The notes under the pieces: model-generated
The model's database searches: none
What the model saw: only the letters and a program-made list of their open reading frames with translations
Told to the model about the DNA's origin: nothing
Made by a program: the position numbers and the translations under genes
Source: Anaerolineales bacterium
Lineage (GTDB): Bacteria; Chloroflexota; Anaerolineae; Anaerolineales; UBA11858
Assembly (NCBI GenBank): GCA_028278545.1
Contig: JANQED010000033.1
Location: 62,001-126,000 of the forward strand
Reading direction: 5' to 3'
DNA length: 64,000 nucleotides
Shown: positions 7,560-16,510 of the stretch, piece by piece
Layout: every line of letters starts with the position of its first letter
How positions within the stretch are numbered: the first letter of the stretch is position 1

Positions 7560-8423
7560 ATGGATATTTTCGTACGAGCTCTGAATGCACTTCTGATGAT
7601 CGCCATGCCTTTGGGCCTGGGTGTTTATCTGGCGAGAAGCCTGCGAACTGAATGGAAGCTCTTTGGTATTGGCGCGGTAGCTTTTGTTGCATCGCAAGTT
7701 TTGCATATCCCTTTCAATCATTGGGTGCTCTCTCCAGGGATTGAGCGATTAGGATTGTCCGGGGCAGAGAGCGGCATCAGGCTGGTGACCCTGGCGGTGT
7801 TCTATGGATTGTCGGCAGGAGTATTCGAAGAGAGCGCCCGTTATCTGGCCTACCGCTTTTGGCTGAAAGAAGAGAAGAACTGGAAGTCGGCCTTGATGTT
7901 GGGGGCGGGGCATGGCGGCATCGAAGCCATTCTTCTGGGCGCTTTGGCGCTCTATGCGCTGATCCAGGCCCTGGTGCTGCGGGGTGCTGACCTAGCTACG
8001 ATCTTGCCCCCAGAACAGATCGAACTGGCTCGATCCCAGCTTCAGACCTATTGGTCACTGCCCTGGCACCTGGCTGTGATGGGTGCGGTTGAACGGGTAG
8101 GCGCGCTGTGTTTCCACTTGTCCGCTTCTGTGCTGGTGTTGCAGGCTTTTACTCGCCGGAATCTCCTCTGGGTTGGTGGGGCGATCATCTGGCACACCAC
8201 CATCAATGCGGTAGCCTTGTTTAGCATCCAGGTTTGGGGCATTTATGTCACCGAGGGGATTGTGCTCTTCCTGGGGGTGTTGAGCGTCGTCCTGGTGATT
8301 GTTTTGCGCGATCCGCATAATGGGCAGATGCCACCTTCTTTTCCGCCTCCCACGCCCAGCGCCGCGTCCGGCAAGCCTGTCCAATCAGAGGAGAATCTCG
8401 AAGACAGTCGATACGTCTCTTAG
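7560..8423 (+). CDS. YhfC-type intramembrane protein (putative metalloprotease family)
   Basis: The 287-residue protein is almost entirely hydrophobic, with seven or eight predicted membrane helices. It carries the family motifs GVFEESARYLAYRF and LGAGHGGIEAILLG, in which Glu and His residues lie inside membrane helices. These mark the YhfC family, related to CPBP-type intramembrane proteases. Proteolysis is not proven for the family. The ATG at 7560 has GAGAG 5 bases upstream; a TTG at 7548 is in frame but less likely. The stop is 8 bases before the ABC ATPase gene, so the three genes 7560-10165 probably form an operon. Confidence 0.8.
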   Translation: MDIFVRALNALLMIAMPLGLGVYLARSLRTEWKLFGIGAVAFVASQVLHIPFNHWVLSPGIERLGLSGAESGIRLVTLAVFYGLSAGVFEESARYLAYRFWLKEEKNWKSALMLGAGHGGIEAILLGALALYALIQALVLRGADLATILPPEQIELARSQLQTYWSLPWHLAVMGAVERVGALCFHLSASVLVLQAFTRRNLLWVGGAIIWHTTINAVALFSIQVWGIYVTEGIVLFLGVLSVVLVIVLRDPHNGQMPPSFPPPTPSAASGKPVQSEENLEDSRYVS

Positions 8424-8431
8424 GTGCTTTT

Positions 8432-9358
8432 ATGGATGATTCAAAATTGATCGTTGTAGATGAGTTGTCGAAATCTTTTGGCCGAGTGCTGGCCGTCGAC
8501 AAGCTGTCGTTTTCAGTGCAGGCCGGGGAGATATTCGGCTTGCTGGGCCCGAATGGTGCTGGAAAAACCACCACCGTGCGCATGTTGGGAGCGCTGATTG
8601 GGCCGAGCAGCGGAGAGGCCTGGGTCAACCACTACCAGATTGGCCGTCAGGATCAGCAGATTCGCCGTAGCGTGGGGATTCTGACCGAATCGCCGGGTTT
8701 ATACGACCAGCTTAGTGCCGAACGAAACCTGTCTTTTTATGCCACAATCTACGATGTTGAGGATGTGAATGGTCAGGTTGAGCGTTATCTACGCTTGTTA
8801 GGGCTGTGGGAGCGCCGCCACGAGGCTGTGGGGACCTTTTCGAAAGGGATGCGGCAGAAATTAGCCATTGCCCGGACGCTGCTGCACGAGCCCAGCGTGC
8901 TCTTCCTGGATGAGCCTACCAGCGGGCTTGACCCGCAGGCCGCGCGTATGCTGCGGGGTTTCATCGCCGATCTGAAGAGCGATGGACGGGCGATCATCAT
9001 GTGCACCCACAATCTCGACGAGGCGGACCGGCTATGTGACCGCATCGCGGTGATCAGGGGCAATTTGTTGGCCCTGGATACACCGACCGCTCTGCGGCGC
9101 AAGTTGTTCGGGCGTAAGGTTGTTTTTCATCTCCGCGATGTTGAGGAGGGATTTACGAAGATAGTAGAGAATTTCGATTTCGTGCAGTCGGTCGAGGTGA
9201 TCGACCACAAACTTGTGATCGGGTTGGATGAGCCTGAGATGCACAACCCGGCACTGGTCCGTGCTCTGGTTGAGGGGGGCGCGGAAATCCAGTTCGTCGG
9301 GGAATTGCGCCGCAGGCTTGAAGATGTGTACCTGCAATTGGTAAATCAAGCGGATTGA
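8432..9358 (+). CDS. ABC transporter ATP-binding protein
   Basis: The 308-residue ATPase has Walker A GPNGAGKTTT near residue 40, a signature near residue 139 (TFSKGMRQKLAIA, a variant of LSGGQ) and Walker B VLFLDEPTSGLD with the switch His in CTHNLDEADRLC. The C-terminal 80 residues form the accessory domain seen in ABC-2 exporters of the NatA/CcmA/DrrA type. Its partner permease starts 9 bases downstream. The substrate is unknown. Confidence 0.92.
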   Translation: MDDSKLIVVDELSKSFGRVLAVDKLSFSVQAGEIFGLLGPNGAGKTTTVRMLGALIGPSSGEAWVNHYQIGRQDQQIRRSVGILTESPGLYDQLSAERNLSFYATIYDVEDVNGQVERYLRLLGLWERRHEAVGTFSKGMRQKLAIARTLLHEPSVLFLDEPTSGLDPQAARMLRGFIADLKSDGRAIIMCTHNLDEADRLCDRIAVIRGNLLALDTPTALRRKLFGRKVVFHLRDVEEGFTKIVENFDFVQSVEVIDHKLVIGLDEPEMHNPALVRALVEGGAEIQFVGELRRRLEDVYLQLVNQAD

Positions 9359-9367
9359 AGGTGTGTT

Positions 9368-10165
9368 GTGATGGATAAAATCTGGACTCTGATTAGAAAA
9401 GAATGGGCCGAAGTGTTCAAGAATCGCTTCGTGCTGTTCACGGTAGCCTTTTTGCCTTTATTGTTCACGGCTCTGCCCTTGATCATTCTCTATGTCAGCA
9501 GGTCATCCGGGGATTGGGGTGACGCTGTGGCCTTCTCGGATGTGCCTCCCCAATTTTTGGAGATGTGCGGCGGGCTGGAAGCCGGCGGATGTATGCAGTA
9601 TTTCATCGTCAGCCAGTTCATGCTGTTGTTCATGATGGTGCCGATGATTGTGCCGATTACCTTTGCTTCTTATTCGATCGTCGGAGAGAAGACGACGCGC
9701 ACCCTGGAACCTCTCCTGGCGACGCCGATCACCACCCTGGAACTGCTGGCGGGCAAAGCCCTGGCAGCATCCATCCCGGCCGTGGTGGCAACCTGGCTGT
9801 GCTTCTTCTTGTATATGATCGGAGCGCGCATATTGGCGGTCAGCCCGGGTGTGTTGGCGAAGCTGTTCGATCCCTTGTGGTTGAGTGCGATCTTCGTAGT
9901 TGGCCCTTTGTTGGCGCTGGCTGGGGTCAGTCTGGCGGTGATGATCTCTTCGCGGGTGACGGATCCCCGGGTAGCCGAGCAAATCTCAGCGATCTTTGTG
10001 CTGCCGCTGATCGGGCTGTTTGTCGGCCAGTCCACTGGGTTGATCTTCCTCAATGAGCGCATCATCTTGTGGATGGCGGTTGGGCTGTTGATCCTGGATG
10101 CGGGGCTGCTGGCCTTTGCAACGCAGTTGTTCCAACGAGAGACGATCTTGACGCGCTGGAAGTAA
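9368..10165 (+). CDS. ABC-2 type transporter permease
   Basis: The 265-residue protein has six predicted transmembrane segments, with the first after an N-terminal amphipathic stretch (IWTLIRKEWAEVFKNRFVLF). The conserved ABC-2 motif GEKTTRTLEPLLATPITTLELLAGKAL is present. An extracytoplasmic loop near residues 45-75 contains two Cys (EMCGGLEAGGCMQ) that could form a disulfide. It pairs with the ATPase at 8432. Similarity is closest to NatB-like permeases, but the cargo cannot be assigned. Confidence 0.9.
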   Translation: MMDKIWTLIRKEWAEVFKNRFVLFTVAFLPLLFTALPLIILYVSRSSGDWGDAVAFSDVPPQFLEMCGGLEAGGCMQYFIVSQFMLLFMMVPMIVPITFASYSIVGEKTTRTLEPLLATPITTLELLAGKALAASIPAVVATWLCFFLYMIGARILAVSPGVLAKLFDPLWLSAIFVVGPLLALAGVSLAVMISSRVTDPRVAEQISAIFVLPLIGLFVGQSTGLIFLNERIILWMAVGLLILDAGLLAFATQLFQRETILTRWK

Positions 10166-10302
10166 GGAAGAGACTTCCGAAGTCTTTGGATTTGTGGGTT
10201 TGCCATCCCAAAATTCGATCTCGAAAAAGCCCTTTTAGGGTTAGAATAGTAAAACGTTGACCATCGGGTGGTCGGCGATATAGTTGTTTTCAGGATTCGA
10301 TC

Positions 10303-11043
10303 ATGAAATGGATGATCTCATTTTTGTTTGTGCTATTCCTGGTGGCGCTGCCGCTGTCGGCAGCTGCCCAGGAAGAAGTCGATGTGCTAATTGTCAGTCT
10401 GCGCAAAGATTTTGGTTATGCCGCGGGTGGCAAAATCCAGGGAAGCTTCTCCCTGAAAGTGCGCTCGCCGGATGATCTGATGCGGGTGTATTTTCTAATC
10501 GATGGCCAAGTTGTGCATACCGCCACAGAAGACCCTTTTGAGCACAAATTCAATACAGCCGACTTCTCCGTTGGCGAGCATACCTTTTCCGCGATTGGCT
10601 ACCGTGCGGACGGCACTCAACTATCTTCAAGCGAGTTAAGGCGTGAATTGATCACTGCGGAACAGGCCTGGGAGAACGTTGGCAGGCTGGTTGTGCCCCT
10701 GTTTGTAGGTGTCGGCGGGATTTCGCTGCTGGGGATTTTAGGGTCTGTGCTTATGGGCAGGAAGAAGGATTTCAAGCTGGGAGAATATGGGGCTGCGGGG
10801 GGTGTGGTTTGTCCTCGCTGCCAAATGCCTTATTCGGCCAGCTTCCTGGCACCTAATCTGGTGGTTGGTAAGTTGCTGTGCTGCCCACATTGTGGGAAAT
10901 GGGCGGTCACCCCGCGCGCCTCTCAGGCCGCGCTTGAAGCCGCCGAGGCCCGTTATGCCACCGATGGCGTCGGTGATGTGGCCGCAGCGGGTGAGGGGGC
11001 TCAATTCCGTGAGATGGTGGAGGAATCTCGATACGAACAGTGA
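10303..11043 (+). CDS. Secreted/membrane protein with Ig-like domain and cytoplasmic zinc ribbon
   Basis: The 246-residue protein has a signal peptide (about residues 1-22, ending SAAAQEE). An Ig-like beta domain follows (VYFLIDGQVVHTATEDPFEHKF...GEHTFSAIGYRADG), then one transmembrane helix near residues 126-148. The cytoplasmic tail holds a zinc ribbon made of CPRC and CPHC separated by about 30 residues. The topology links an external beta domain to an internal metal-binding knuckle. The histidine kinase gene follows by 22 bases, hinting at a sensory unit. I do not recognise a named family. Confidence 0.72.
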   Translation: MKWMISFLFVLFLVALPLSAAAQEEVDVLIVSLRKDFGYAAGGKIQGSFSLKVRSPDDLMRVYFLIDGQVVHTATEDPFEHKFNTADFSVGEHTFSAIGYRADGTQLSSSELRRELITAEQAWENVGRLVVPLFVGVGGISLLGILGSVLMGRKKDFKLGEYGAAGGVVCPRCQMPYSASFLAPNLVVGKLLCCPHCGKWAVTPRASQAALEAAEARYATDGVGDVAAAGEGAQFREMVEESRYEQ

Positions 11044-11065
11044 AAGTAGAGTCGTGGGTACGAGC

Positions 11066-12304
11066 ATGAGCAACAGAGCCGATCAGACCTCCACGGTGCA
11101 GATGTTGAGGCGGCTCGTGGATATCAGCCTGACGCTGAATTCCACGCTCGAATTAGAGGTTGTGCTGAAAAACATTCTCAATGCCGGCATTGAATGTCTG
11201 CAATGTGAAGCGACTTCTATCTTGCTCTACAATGAAGAAGATAGCCAGCTCTATTTTGCTGCTGCCAGCGGCGCGGAATCTGGCGAGCTTGAAACCATCT
11301 CCGTACCTTTGAGTGGGAGTATTGCCGGGACGGTCTTTCAGGAAAACCGACCCCTTATCGTAGACAATGTATCGACTGATCCTCGCTACTACAAAGTGGT
11401 CGAGGAGCGCACCGGGTATCATGTGCGCAGTTTGTTGGGAGTACCGATGAATATCGGCGGTCGTGCGGTCGGGGTCATCGAAGCGCTCAACAAAGATGGC
11501 GGCAATTTCACGGATGAGGATACCCAAACTCTGTCCATCGTGGCCGCGCAGGCTGCGGTGGCGATCAACAATGCTCGCATCGTGGACGAGTTGCAGAAGG
11601 CTAATGAAGAACTGCGCAAGGCGGACAAACTCAAGGCTGACTTCATGGCTATTGCTTCTCATGAGCTGCGCACGCCGCTGGGGATTATCCTGGGCTATAC
11701 CACTTTTCTAAAAGAGCAGGCCAAGGGAGAATTTTCGGAACTTGCCGAAACCGTTTACAAGGCCGCACTGCGGCTGCGCAAGCTGCTTGAAGATATGACC
11801 AATATGAACTTGCTCTATACAGGTGCTACGAAGCTTCGTTTGCAGCCGATACATATCCAGTCGATGGTTCGCAGGGTTTATGATGAGATTTCTCAGATGG
11901 CTGAAGCCAGAGAATATCAATTCGACTTGATCCAACCGTCGCAGGATCTCTGGATTTACGCAGATGACCGGCTTCAAGATGTTTTTGCAAGTTTGTTGAA
12001 CAATGCTATTCGATTTACGCCCACCAAAGGCAGTATTGTATTGCAGGTGACCGCCACCGAGGAAGATGTCCTCATCGAGGTCAAAGATAGCGGCATTGGA
12101 ATCCCCTCTGATGAGTTAGAACGCATCTTCGAGCACTTCTACCAGATAGAGCATCATATGACGCGCCGTTACGAAGGTTTGGGCCTGGGATTAGCGATTG
12201 CCCGGGGCCTGGTGGAGCTTCACGATGGCCGGATTTGGGCGGAATCTGACGGGCCAGGGCGAGGCTCAACCTTCAAGGTGCTGCTGCCAAGATATTACCC
12301 CTAA
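11066..12304 (+). CDS. GAF-domain sensor histidine kinase
   Basis: The 412-residue protein has no transmembrane segment. A GAF domain covers roughly residues 25-165 (ILNAGIECLQCEATSILLYNEEDSQ...IGGRAVGVIEALNK). A short coiled coil follows, then the H-box ASHELRTPLGIILGY and an ATPase domain with N, G1 and G2 boxes (LLNNAIRFTP, VKDSGIGIP, GLGLGLAIARGLVELH). It is a soluble sensor kinase with an unknown GAF ligand. No response regulator is adjacent. The ATG at 11066 is chosen because longer frames run into the preceding gene. GTG at 11054 is an alternative. Confidence 0.88.
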   Translation: MSNRADQTSTVQMLRRLVDISLTLNSTLELEVVLKNILNAGIECLQCEATSILLYNEEDSQLYFAAASGAESGELETISVPLSGSIAGTVFQENRPLIVDNVSTDPRYYKVVEERTGYHVRSLLGVPMNIGGRAVGVIEALNKDGGNFTDEDTQTLSIVAAQAAVAINNARIVDELQKANEELRKADKLKADFMAIASHELRTPLGIILGYTTFLKEQAKGEFSELAETVYKAALRLRKLLEDMTNMNLLYTGATKLRLQPIHIQSMVRRVYDEISQMAEAREYQFDLIQPSQDLWIYADDRLQDVFASLLNNAIRFTPTKGSIVLQVTATEEDVLIEVKDSGIGIPSDELERIFEHFYQIEHHMTRRYEGLGLGLAIARGLVELHDGRIWAESDGPGRGSTFKVLLPRYYP

Positions 12305-12310
12305 AAGAAA

Positions 12311-12338
12311 AGAGTTGGCTGCAAGCGAAGCCAACTCT
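12311..12338. terminator. Bidirectional terminator
   Basis: AGAGTTGGCT (12311-12320) pairs perfectly with AGCCAACTCT (12329-12338). TTTT follows on the plus side and a T-rich tract (CTTTTCTTTTAG) on the minus side. It separates the convergent kinase gene and the 12349-13353 gene. Confidence 0.8.
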
Positions 12339-12348
12339 GCGGTTTTCA

Positions 12349-13353
12349 TCAGACGCCATGTTCAAAAGCCCAACTTTCTATGTTCTCTTGGGCTTGTTCC
12401 AAATAAACCCCTAACGCCTCAATACGCTCTGGGAAATCCTCGCCGAGCAATCCCAGTTGTTCGAAGGCCGATTGCCACGTCAGGAAAGCCGGGTCGTCTT
12501 CTGGAAGGCAGCCGGCGACTTGAGTCCAGGTGAGCAGGAGAGGCCACAAGACATCCTTGGGCCTTTCATTGGCTAATAGCGCTTCGAACGCCCGCAAGTA
12601 ATACTCTTTGCGATCGGGGTGAATCTGGGGAGGGCGATTGGCTATGGATATGGCAGTATAGCTGGTATCCCATATCGATACCCAATCGTGGAGGGTTTCC
12701 ACTTCCACGCGCGGCGCGCCCAGCAAGCCCATCAGCCCGGCATATAACCCGGCCTGACCCAGCGACTGCGTGCGCGCTGCGAAAGTGCTGAGAAAGCGGC
12801 GATCAGTCAGGGGTTCGCCGACGAGAAGGGACAGCGCATTGGCGATCTCTGCGGCGGTTCTCAAATATCTCGCGACCGTTTGCTGGTCGGCTGTCTGGGG
12901 AAGATCTTGCAGTTCCGCCCAAGAACGGTGAGCGTTCTCTATCGCGGAACGCGCGCGGGCTATGGTGTAGTCTTCGCGGTGGAACATGCCTCTCACGGTT
13001 GCGATCGTGAAGTTCAGGAAGTGTTGGGGATCATAGAGAACTTGCGCATTATATAAATTTGGCCCCATTGTGGGGTGGAGGCGCAGTTCCCGCCCTTTGA
13101 GGTATTCTTCTTGGGGGTGGTGTTCGATATCCAGATGGACCTCGTCCGACAGCCTGACGATTTCGCGGCTGGTTTCGGGAGTATCGGCGTGTATGTAAAC
13201 GAGATCGATATCTGTGGTATTGCCCAGCAGAGGGTCACCTCCCATGACCAGGGAGCCTCGCAGGTATGCCGCCATGATGTCGAAGTTGGCGCGGGCTGTT
13301 TTTTCGACCGTAGTTTCAGCAAATTGTTTGAGATTCCCAGGGGTAAGCTGCAT
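12349..13353 (-). CDS. Nucleotidyltransferase-fold protein
   Basis: The 334-residue protein has the polymerase-beta-type nucleotidyltransferase signature near residues 33-54: RGSLVMGGD followed by the DID pair in TTDIDLVYI. That is GS-x(10)-D-x-D with likely catalytic Asp residues. The C-terminal 200 residues are helical, like the HEPN-like or kanamycin-nucleotidyltransferase helical domains. It lies 43 bases downstream of the deoxynucleoside kinase gene and is probably cotranscribed. Substrate is unknown; a small-molecule or nucleotide-modifying enzyme is plausible. It is not a CCA-adding enzyme, because the required motifs are missing. Confidence 0.68.
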   Translation of the reverse strand: MQLTPGNLKQFAETTVEKTARANFDIMAAYLRGSLVMGGDPLLGNTTDIDLVYIHADTPETSREIVRLSDEVHLDIEHHPQEEYLKGRELRLHPTMGPNLYNAQVLYDPQHFLNFTIATVRGMFHREDYTIARARSAIENAHRSWAELQDLPQTADQQTVARYLRTAAEIANALSLLVGEPLTDRRFLSTFAARTQSLGQAGLYAGLMGLLGAPRVEVETLHDWVSIWDTSYTAISIANRPPQIHPDRKEYYLRAFEALLANERPKDVLWPLLLTWTQVAGCLPEDDPAFLTWQSAFEQLGLLGEDFPERIEALGVYLEQAQENIESWAFEHGV

Positions 13354-13396
13354 ATATTCTCCTCCTTATACCTCGTCGTTATCCCCAACGAGATGG

Positions 13397-14044
13397 TCAA
13401 GCAGCGTCTTTAAGGTCGAGCGGGAGCTCCGTTTGGAAGGGGGGCATCTCTAGACTTTGGCGAATCCGGCGTTCAACGAGTTGTAAGTCATCGAGATTGG
13501 CGACGTAGTTGAGGTTATTGGTGTCGATGGGAAGGACCTTGGGGCCCTCGTAACCTTCCCCGAAGAAATTTTCATAAGCATTGTTCAACTCGTCGATGTA
13601 GTTGGACTCCATATCCCTTTCGTATGGCCTGTCGCGATGGGCGATGCGCTGCATGAGCACATCGGTGCGGGCGCGCAGATAGACGATCAGCTCGGGTACG
13701 GGAATTTTCTCAGCCAGGGCGTCGTGCACCTGGTGATAAGTGTCAAGCTCATCGTTCACCAGGTTGATGCCAGCAAAGAGGGCATCTTTTTTGAAGGTGT
13801 AGTCGGTGATCACACTCTTGCCAGGCCCCAAAAGCTTCGAGACCACGCGCTGCTGATGGTATCGGCTGAGCAAAAAGAATATCTGGGTTTGAAATGCGTA
13901 GCGGTCGCGGTCGGAATAGAAGTCCGCCAGAAAGGGGTTCTCCTCGAAGACTTCCAGGAGCAGTTCAGCATCGAAAACAGGTTGTAGGAGACGAGCTAAT
14001 GTGGTTTTGCCAACGCCAATGACGCCTTCGATTGCGATATACAT
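13397..14044 (-). CDS. Deoxynucleoside kinase (dGK/dAK type)
   Basis: The 215-residue protein has a P-loop at the N-terminus (IEGVIGVGKTTLARLL). The deoxynucleoside kinase features EVFEENPFLADFY and FQTQIFFLLSRYHQQ follow, then the DRPYERD segment near residue 140. The family phosphorylates deoxynucleosides in nucleotide salvage. The length and lack of a zinc motif separate it from thymidine kinase. GAGGGAATAT-like sequence precedes the ATG. The paired nucleotidyltransferase gene may act on the same nucleotide pool, but that is only suggested by synteny. Confidence 0.85.
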   Translation of the reverse strand: MYIAIEGVIGVGKTTLARLLQPVFDAELLLEVFEENPFLADFYSDRDRYAFQTQIFFLLSRYHQQRVVSKLLGPGKSVITDYTFKKDALFAGINLVNDELDTYHQVHDALAEKIPVPELIVYLRARTDVLMQRIAHRDRPYERDMESNYIDELNNAYENFFGEGYEGPKVLPIDTNNLNYVANLDDLQLVERRIRQSLEMPPFQTELPLDLKDAA

Positions 14045-14165
14045 ATTCCCTCAGCTTTTTAGATGGGATTTTGGCTGTGTTCAGGCTTCATCAAGGATAC
14101 CAGCCTTTGAGCGAGCAGGCAACTTTTGTCTTCGTTTGGGGCTGGCCTAACAACCCCAGCGGAGG

Positions 14166-14684
14166 CTATATTTTTGAGCTTTCTAATTCAAGCAGCCAGG
14201 CTTTGGTCTTTAAACCTCCGTGCCCGCTGTAGCCGTGTAGTTTGCCATCAGAGCTGATCACCCGGTGGCAAGGGATCACAATCGGGATGGGGTTCGTAGC
14301 CTGGGCGCGCCCCACGGCGCGGGAGGCCTTGGGATTGCCGACCAGCCCAGCAAGCTCGCCATAGGTACGGGTTTCTCCACGGGATATCCCGCAGGTCGCT
14401 CTCAAAGCTTTCTCCTGGAATGGAGTCATCACTGACCAGTCGATGGGTAAATCGAAGCGCTCGCGCGCCCCGGCGAGATACTCCTGGACTTGAAGCGTAT
14501 ACGCTTCAGTACGCCGTTCATCGAGTATAACCGTAGTACGATGACGTTCTTCCAATTCGTCAATGAAGGCGTTTCTGTCGTCCAGCATCGATATGGCGAC
14601 CAGACCCCGTTCGCTGACCGCGACCCAAATCCGGCCCAGGGAGGTGGGGCTGCTTACACCAATGTAGATGGACTCATCACTCAT
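14166..14684 (-). CDS. ogt: Methylated-DNA-protein-cysteine methyltransferase
   Basis: The 172-residue enzyme has the Ogt/MGMT active-site motif PIVIPCHRV with the acceptor Cys at residue 139. The helix-turn-helix region TYGELAGLVGNPKASRAVG precedes it. It removes alkyl groups from O6-alkylguanine in a suicide reaction. The ATG at 14684 is preferred over 14708 because GGAGG lies 5 bases upstream. It follows the ABC permease gene by 41 bases and may be the last gene of that operon. There is no AdaA zinc domain, so it is a stand-alone repair enzyme. Confidence 0.94.
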   Translation of the reverse strand: MSDESIYIGVSSPTSLGRIWVAVSERGLVAISMLDDRNAFIDELEERHRTTVILDERRTEAYTLQVQEYLAGARERFDLPIDWSVMTPFQEKALRATCGISRGETRTYGELAGLVGNPKASRAVGRAQATNPIPIVIPCHRVISSDGKLHGYSGHGGLKTKAWLLELESSKI

Positions 14685-14725
14685 CGATACCTCCAAGACA
14701 GTGTGCAAGGTTCCAACATTCGACG

Positions 14726-15643
14726 TTAGTAGTTTGTCACCATGTCGATCATGCCGCGCTCACGGGCACGATGCTCACACCAGAAGAAGATCACTGCAGC
14801 GAGTACGGCGAAAACTGTGGTCAGGGCGAGCAGGATGCCCATTAGCTGGGCATTGCTGAACCCCGAGAGCGTGGGGAAGGCCTGGGCCACGGAGCCGACG
14901 AGGGAACGCCTTAACAACTCCAACCAGTAAGTGATGGGCATGAAGAAGCCCACCGGGCGCAGGAATCTGGGCAGCACATCCAGGGGGAAGATCGCGCCGC
15001 TGAAGAGATATAAAGCGCCGGCGGTGATATCCCCGATGAACCAGACGTGCTGCGCGATGAGCAGTGTAATCCCGGCCAGCATGAGTCCCATCATTGCCAG
15101 CATGAGCACCCCTATCAACAGAGAGACGAAGAACAGCCCCCAGTTCACGGCAGCCAGGTCGATCTTGACGTGCAGGAAGGCCACGCCGAATAAGATCGTG
15201 ATCAGCACCGAGATCGAAGAGACGATGAAGCGCGCCACGCCGCGGCCCAGCAGGTAAGTGGGCATGTGGATGGGCGCTACATACATATATTTGAGGGTCT
15301 TATAGTGCTCGCGGTCGTCGATCACTGCCCAAGAGATGCCCGTCATCACCCCGCCGACGTACATGTAGAAGGCGTTGCCCAGGTAGATGTAGGGGAAGAT
15401 GGGGGACTCGAAGGCCCCATTGGTGATGATGCTGTACATGACCACCAAGATCGCGGCACCGGCCAACGGCTTGGCGATGGAGTAGACCGCGAAGAGGAAA
15501 GGGTCGGTCCAATTGGATTCGATCTGCCAGCCCAGCCAGGCCGCTATGCGGAAGGAGCGCGTGAAGGTCTGGCGATCCGGTATCAGGGATTGGATATTCA
15601 AGATAGATGTTTTTTGCATCTGCGGATTTGCTGGTTTATCCAT
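14726..15643 (-). CDS. ABC-2 type transporter permease (second of pair)
   Basis: The 305-residue protein has six predicted transmembrane helices and the ABC-2 membrane pattern with LLGRGVARFIVSSISVLI and FSGAIFPLDVLPRFLRPVGFFMPITYWLELLRRS. The latter is the common drug/polysaccharide exporter motif. The first 40 residues are soluble. The gene sits 11 bases after the first permease and completes an ATPase-permease-permease exporter. The two permeases share the same layout but differ in sequence, so the channel is probably a heterodimer. Confidence 0.9.
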   Translation of the reverse strand: MDKPANPQMQKTSILNIQSLIPDRQTFTRSFRIAAWLGWQIESNWTDPFLFAVYSIAKPLAGAAILVVMYSIITNGAFESPIFPYIYLGNAFYMYVGGVMTGISWAVIDDREHYKTLKYMYVAPIHMPTYLLGRGVARFIVSSISVLITILFGVAFLHVKIDLAAVNWGLFFVSLLIGVLMLAMMGLMLAGITLLIAQHVWFIGDITAGALYLFSGAIFPLDVLPRFLRPVGFFMPITYWLELLRRSLVGSVAQAFPTLSGFSNAQLMGILLALTTVFAVLAAVIFFWCEHRARERGMIDMVTNY

Positions 15644-15654
15644 TGGCTCTTTGA

Positions 15655-16491
15655 TTACCTTCTGCTCTCCGTCAGCCGTCCCTCACGGATGGCCAGTTTC
15701 TCCATGTGCTCAAGCAGCAGCTTGGCGGCGGTGAGAAAGATGACGCACAGCGCCGCGAGGATTCCAATCTCTACCGGGACGCTGAGGAAGCCCAGGGCCG
15801 CGCCGGAGGGAAATACCAACTGGCGCATAGCGTCCAGCCCCAAGGTAAGAGGAATGATGGAGGCTGTCGCCGCCACCCAGAAGTTGAAGCTCTTGATGGG
15901 GAAGTAAAAGCCAGAGAACAGGTACACCGGCTCCTGGGCCAGATTGGAGAGATGCCAAGCCTCCCGGCTCAACAGCAAGAATAAAGACGCAAATAACATC
16001 CCCATGCCGTAGAGGGCTATCATCGCCAGCATGAAGACCAGGAAAAGCTGGCCGAAACTGGCTACGGCATAGGGAATCTCGAAGAGCCAACTTCCCAGGA
16101 CGGTGATCGCCAAGGCCCTGAGGGTGGTAGCCACCAGCCCGCCTAGAGCCATCCCCAGCAAGATAGCCATCATGGAGTTGGGCGCCATGATATATAACGA
16201 TAGATTGCCCATCTCCTTCTCCCAATAGAGCTGGCTGGACATGCTCCACAAGACATTCATCCAGAAGGCGGTCATCGCCCCGCCCATGACCACGAAGCCG
16301 ACATATTCCTCTGGCGCGCCGATGGCGCGATAGACGAAGACATAGGCTGAGACGGCCAGCAGAGGCAGGAAGATATCGAAGAACACCCACGATTTCTCGC
16401 GTTGCTGCCCGATGATGCGCGGATAGGCGCGAGCAATCACTGTTTGGAGAAACAGACGCAGACCAGTGTTCTTGTCAGGAGGAAACCCCAT
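15655..16491 (-). CDS. ABC-2 type transporter permease (first of pair)
   Basis: From the ATG at 16491 the product has 278 residues and six predicted membrane helices. The motif FSGFYFPIKSFNFWVAATASIIPLTLGLDAMRQ matches the partner permease in position. The longer frame back to 16614 overlaps the ATPase gene and has no membrane or family signal, so it was not used. The start lies 19 bases after the ATPase stop, with only a weak RBS (GAGAAG), so translation may be coupled. Confidence 0.87.
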   Translation of the reverse strand: MGFPPDKNTGLRLFLQTVIARAYPRIIGQQREKSWVFFDIFLPLLAVSAYVFVYRAIGAPEEYVGFVVMGGAMTAFWMNVLWSMSSQLYWEKEMGNLSLYIMAPNSMMAILLGMALGGLVATTLRALAITVLGSWLFEIPYAVASFGQLFLVFMLAMIALYGMGMLFASLFLLLSREAWHLSNLAQEPVYLFSGFYFPIKSFNFWVAATASIIPLTLGLDAMRQLVFPSGAALGFLSVPVEIGILAALCVIFLTAAKLLLEHMEKLAIREGRLTESRR

Positions 16492-16510
16492 GTTGTCCGC
16501 GGGCCACTTC

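Noticed and set aside
10787..11065. N-terminal extension of the GAF kinase
   Set aside because: The longer frame overlaps the zinc-ribbon protein in another frame and adds no domain; the ATG at 11066 gives the normal start.
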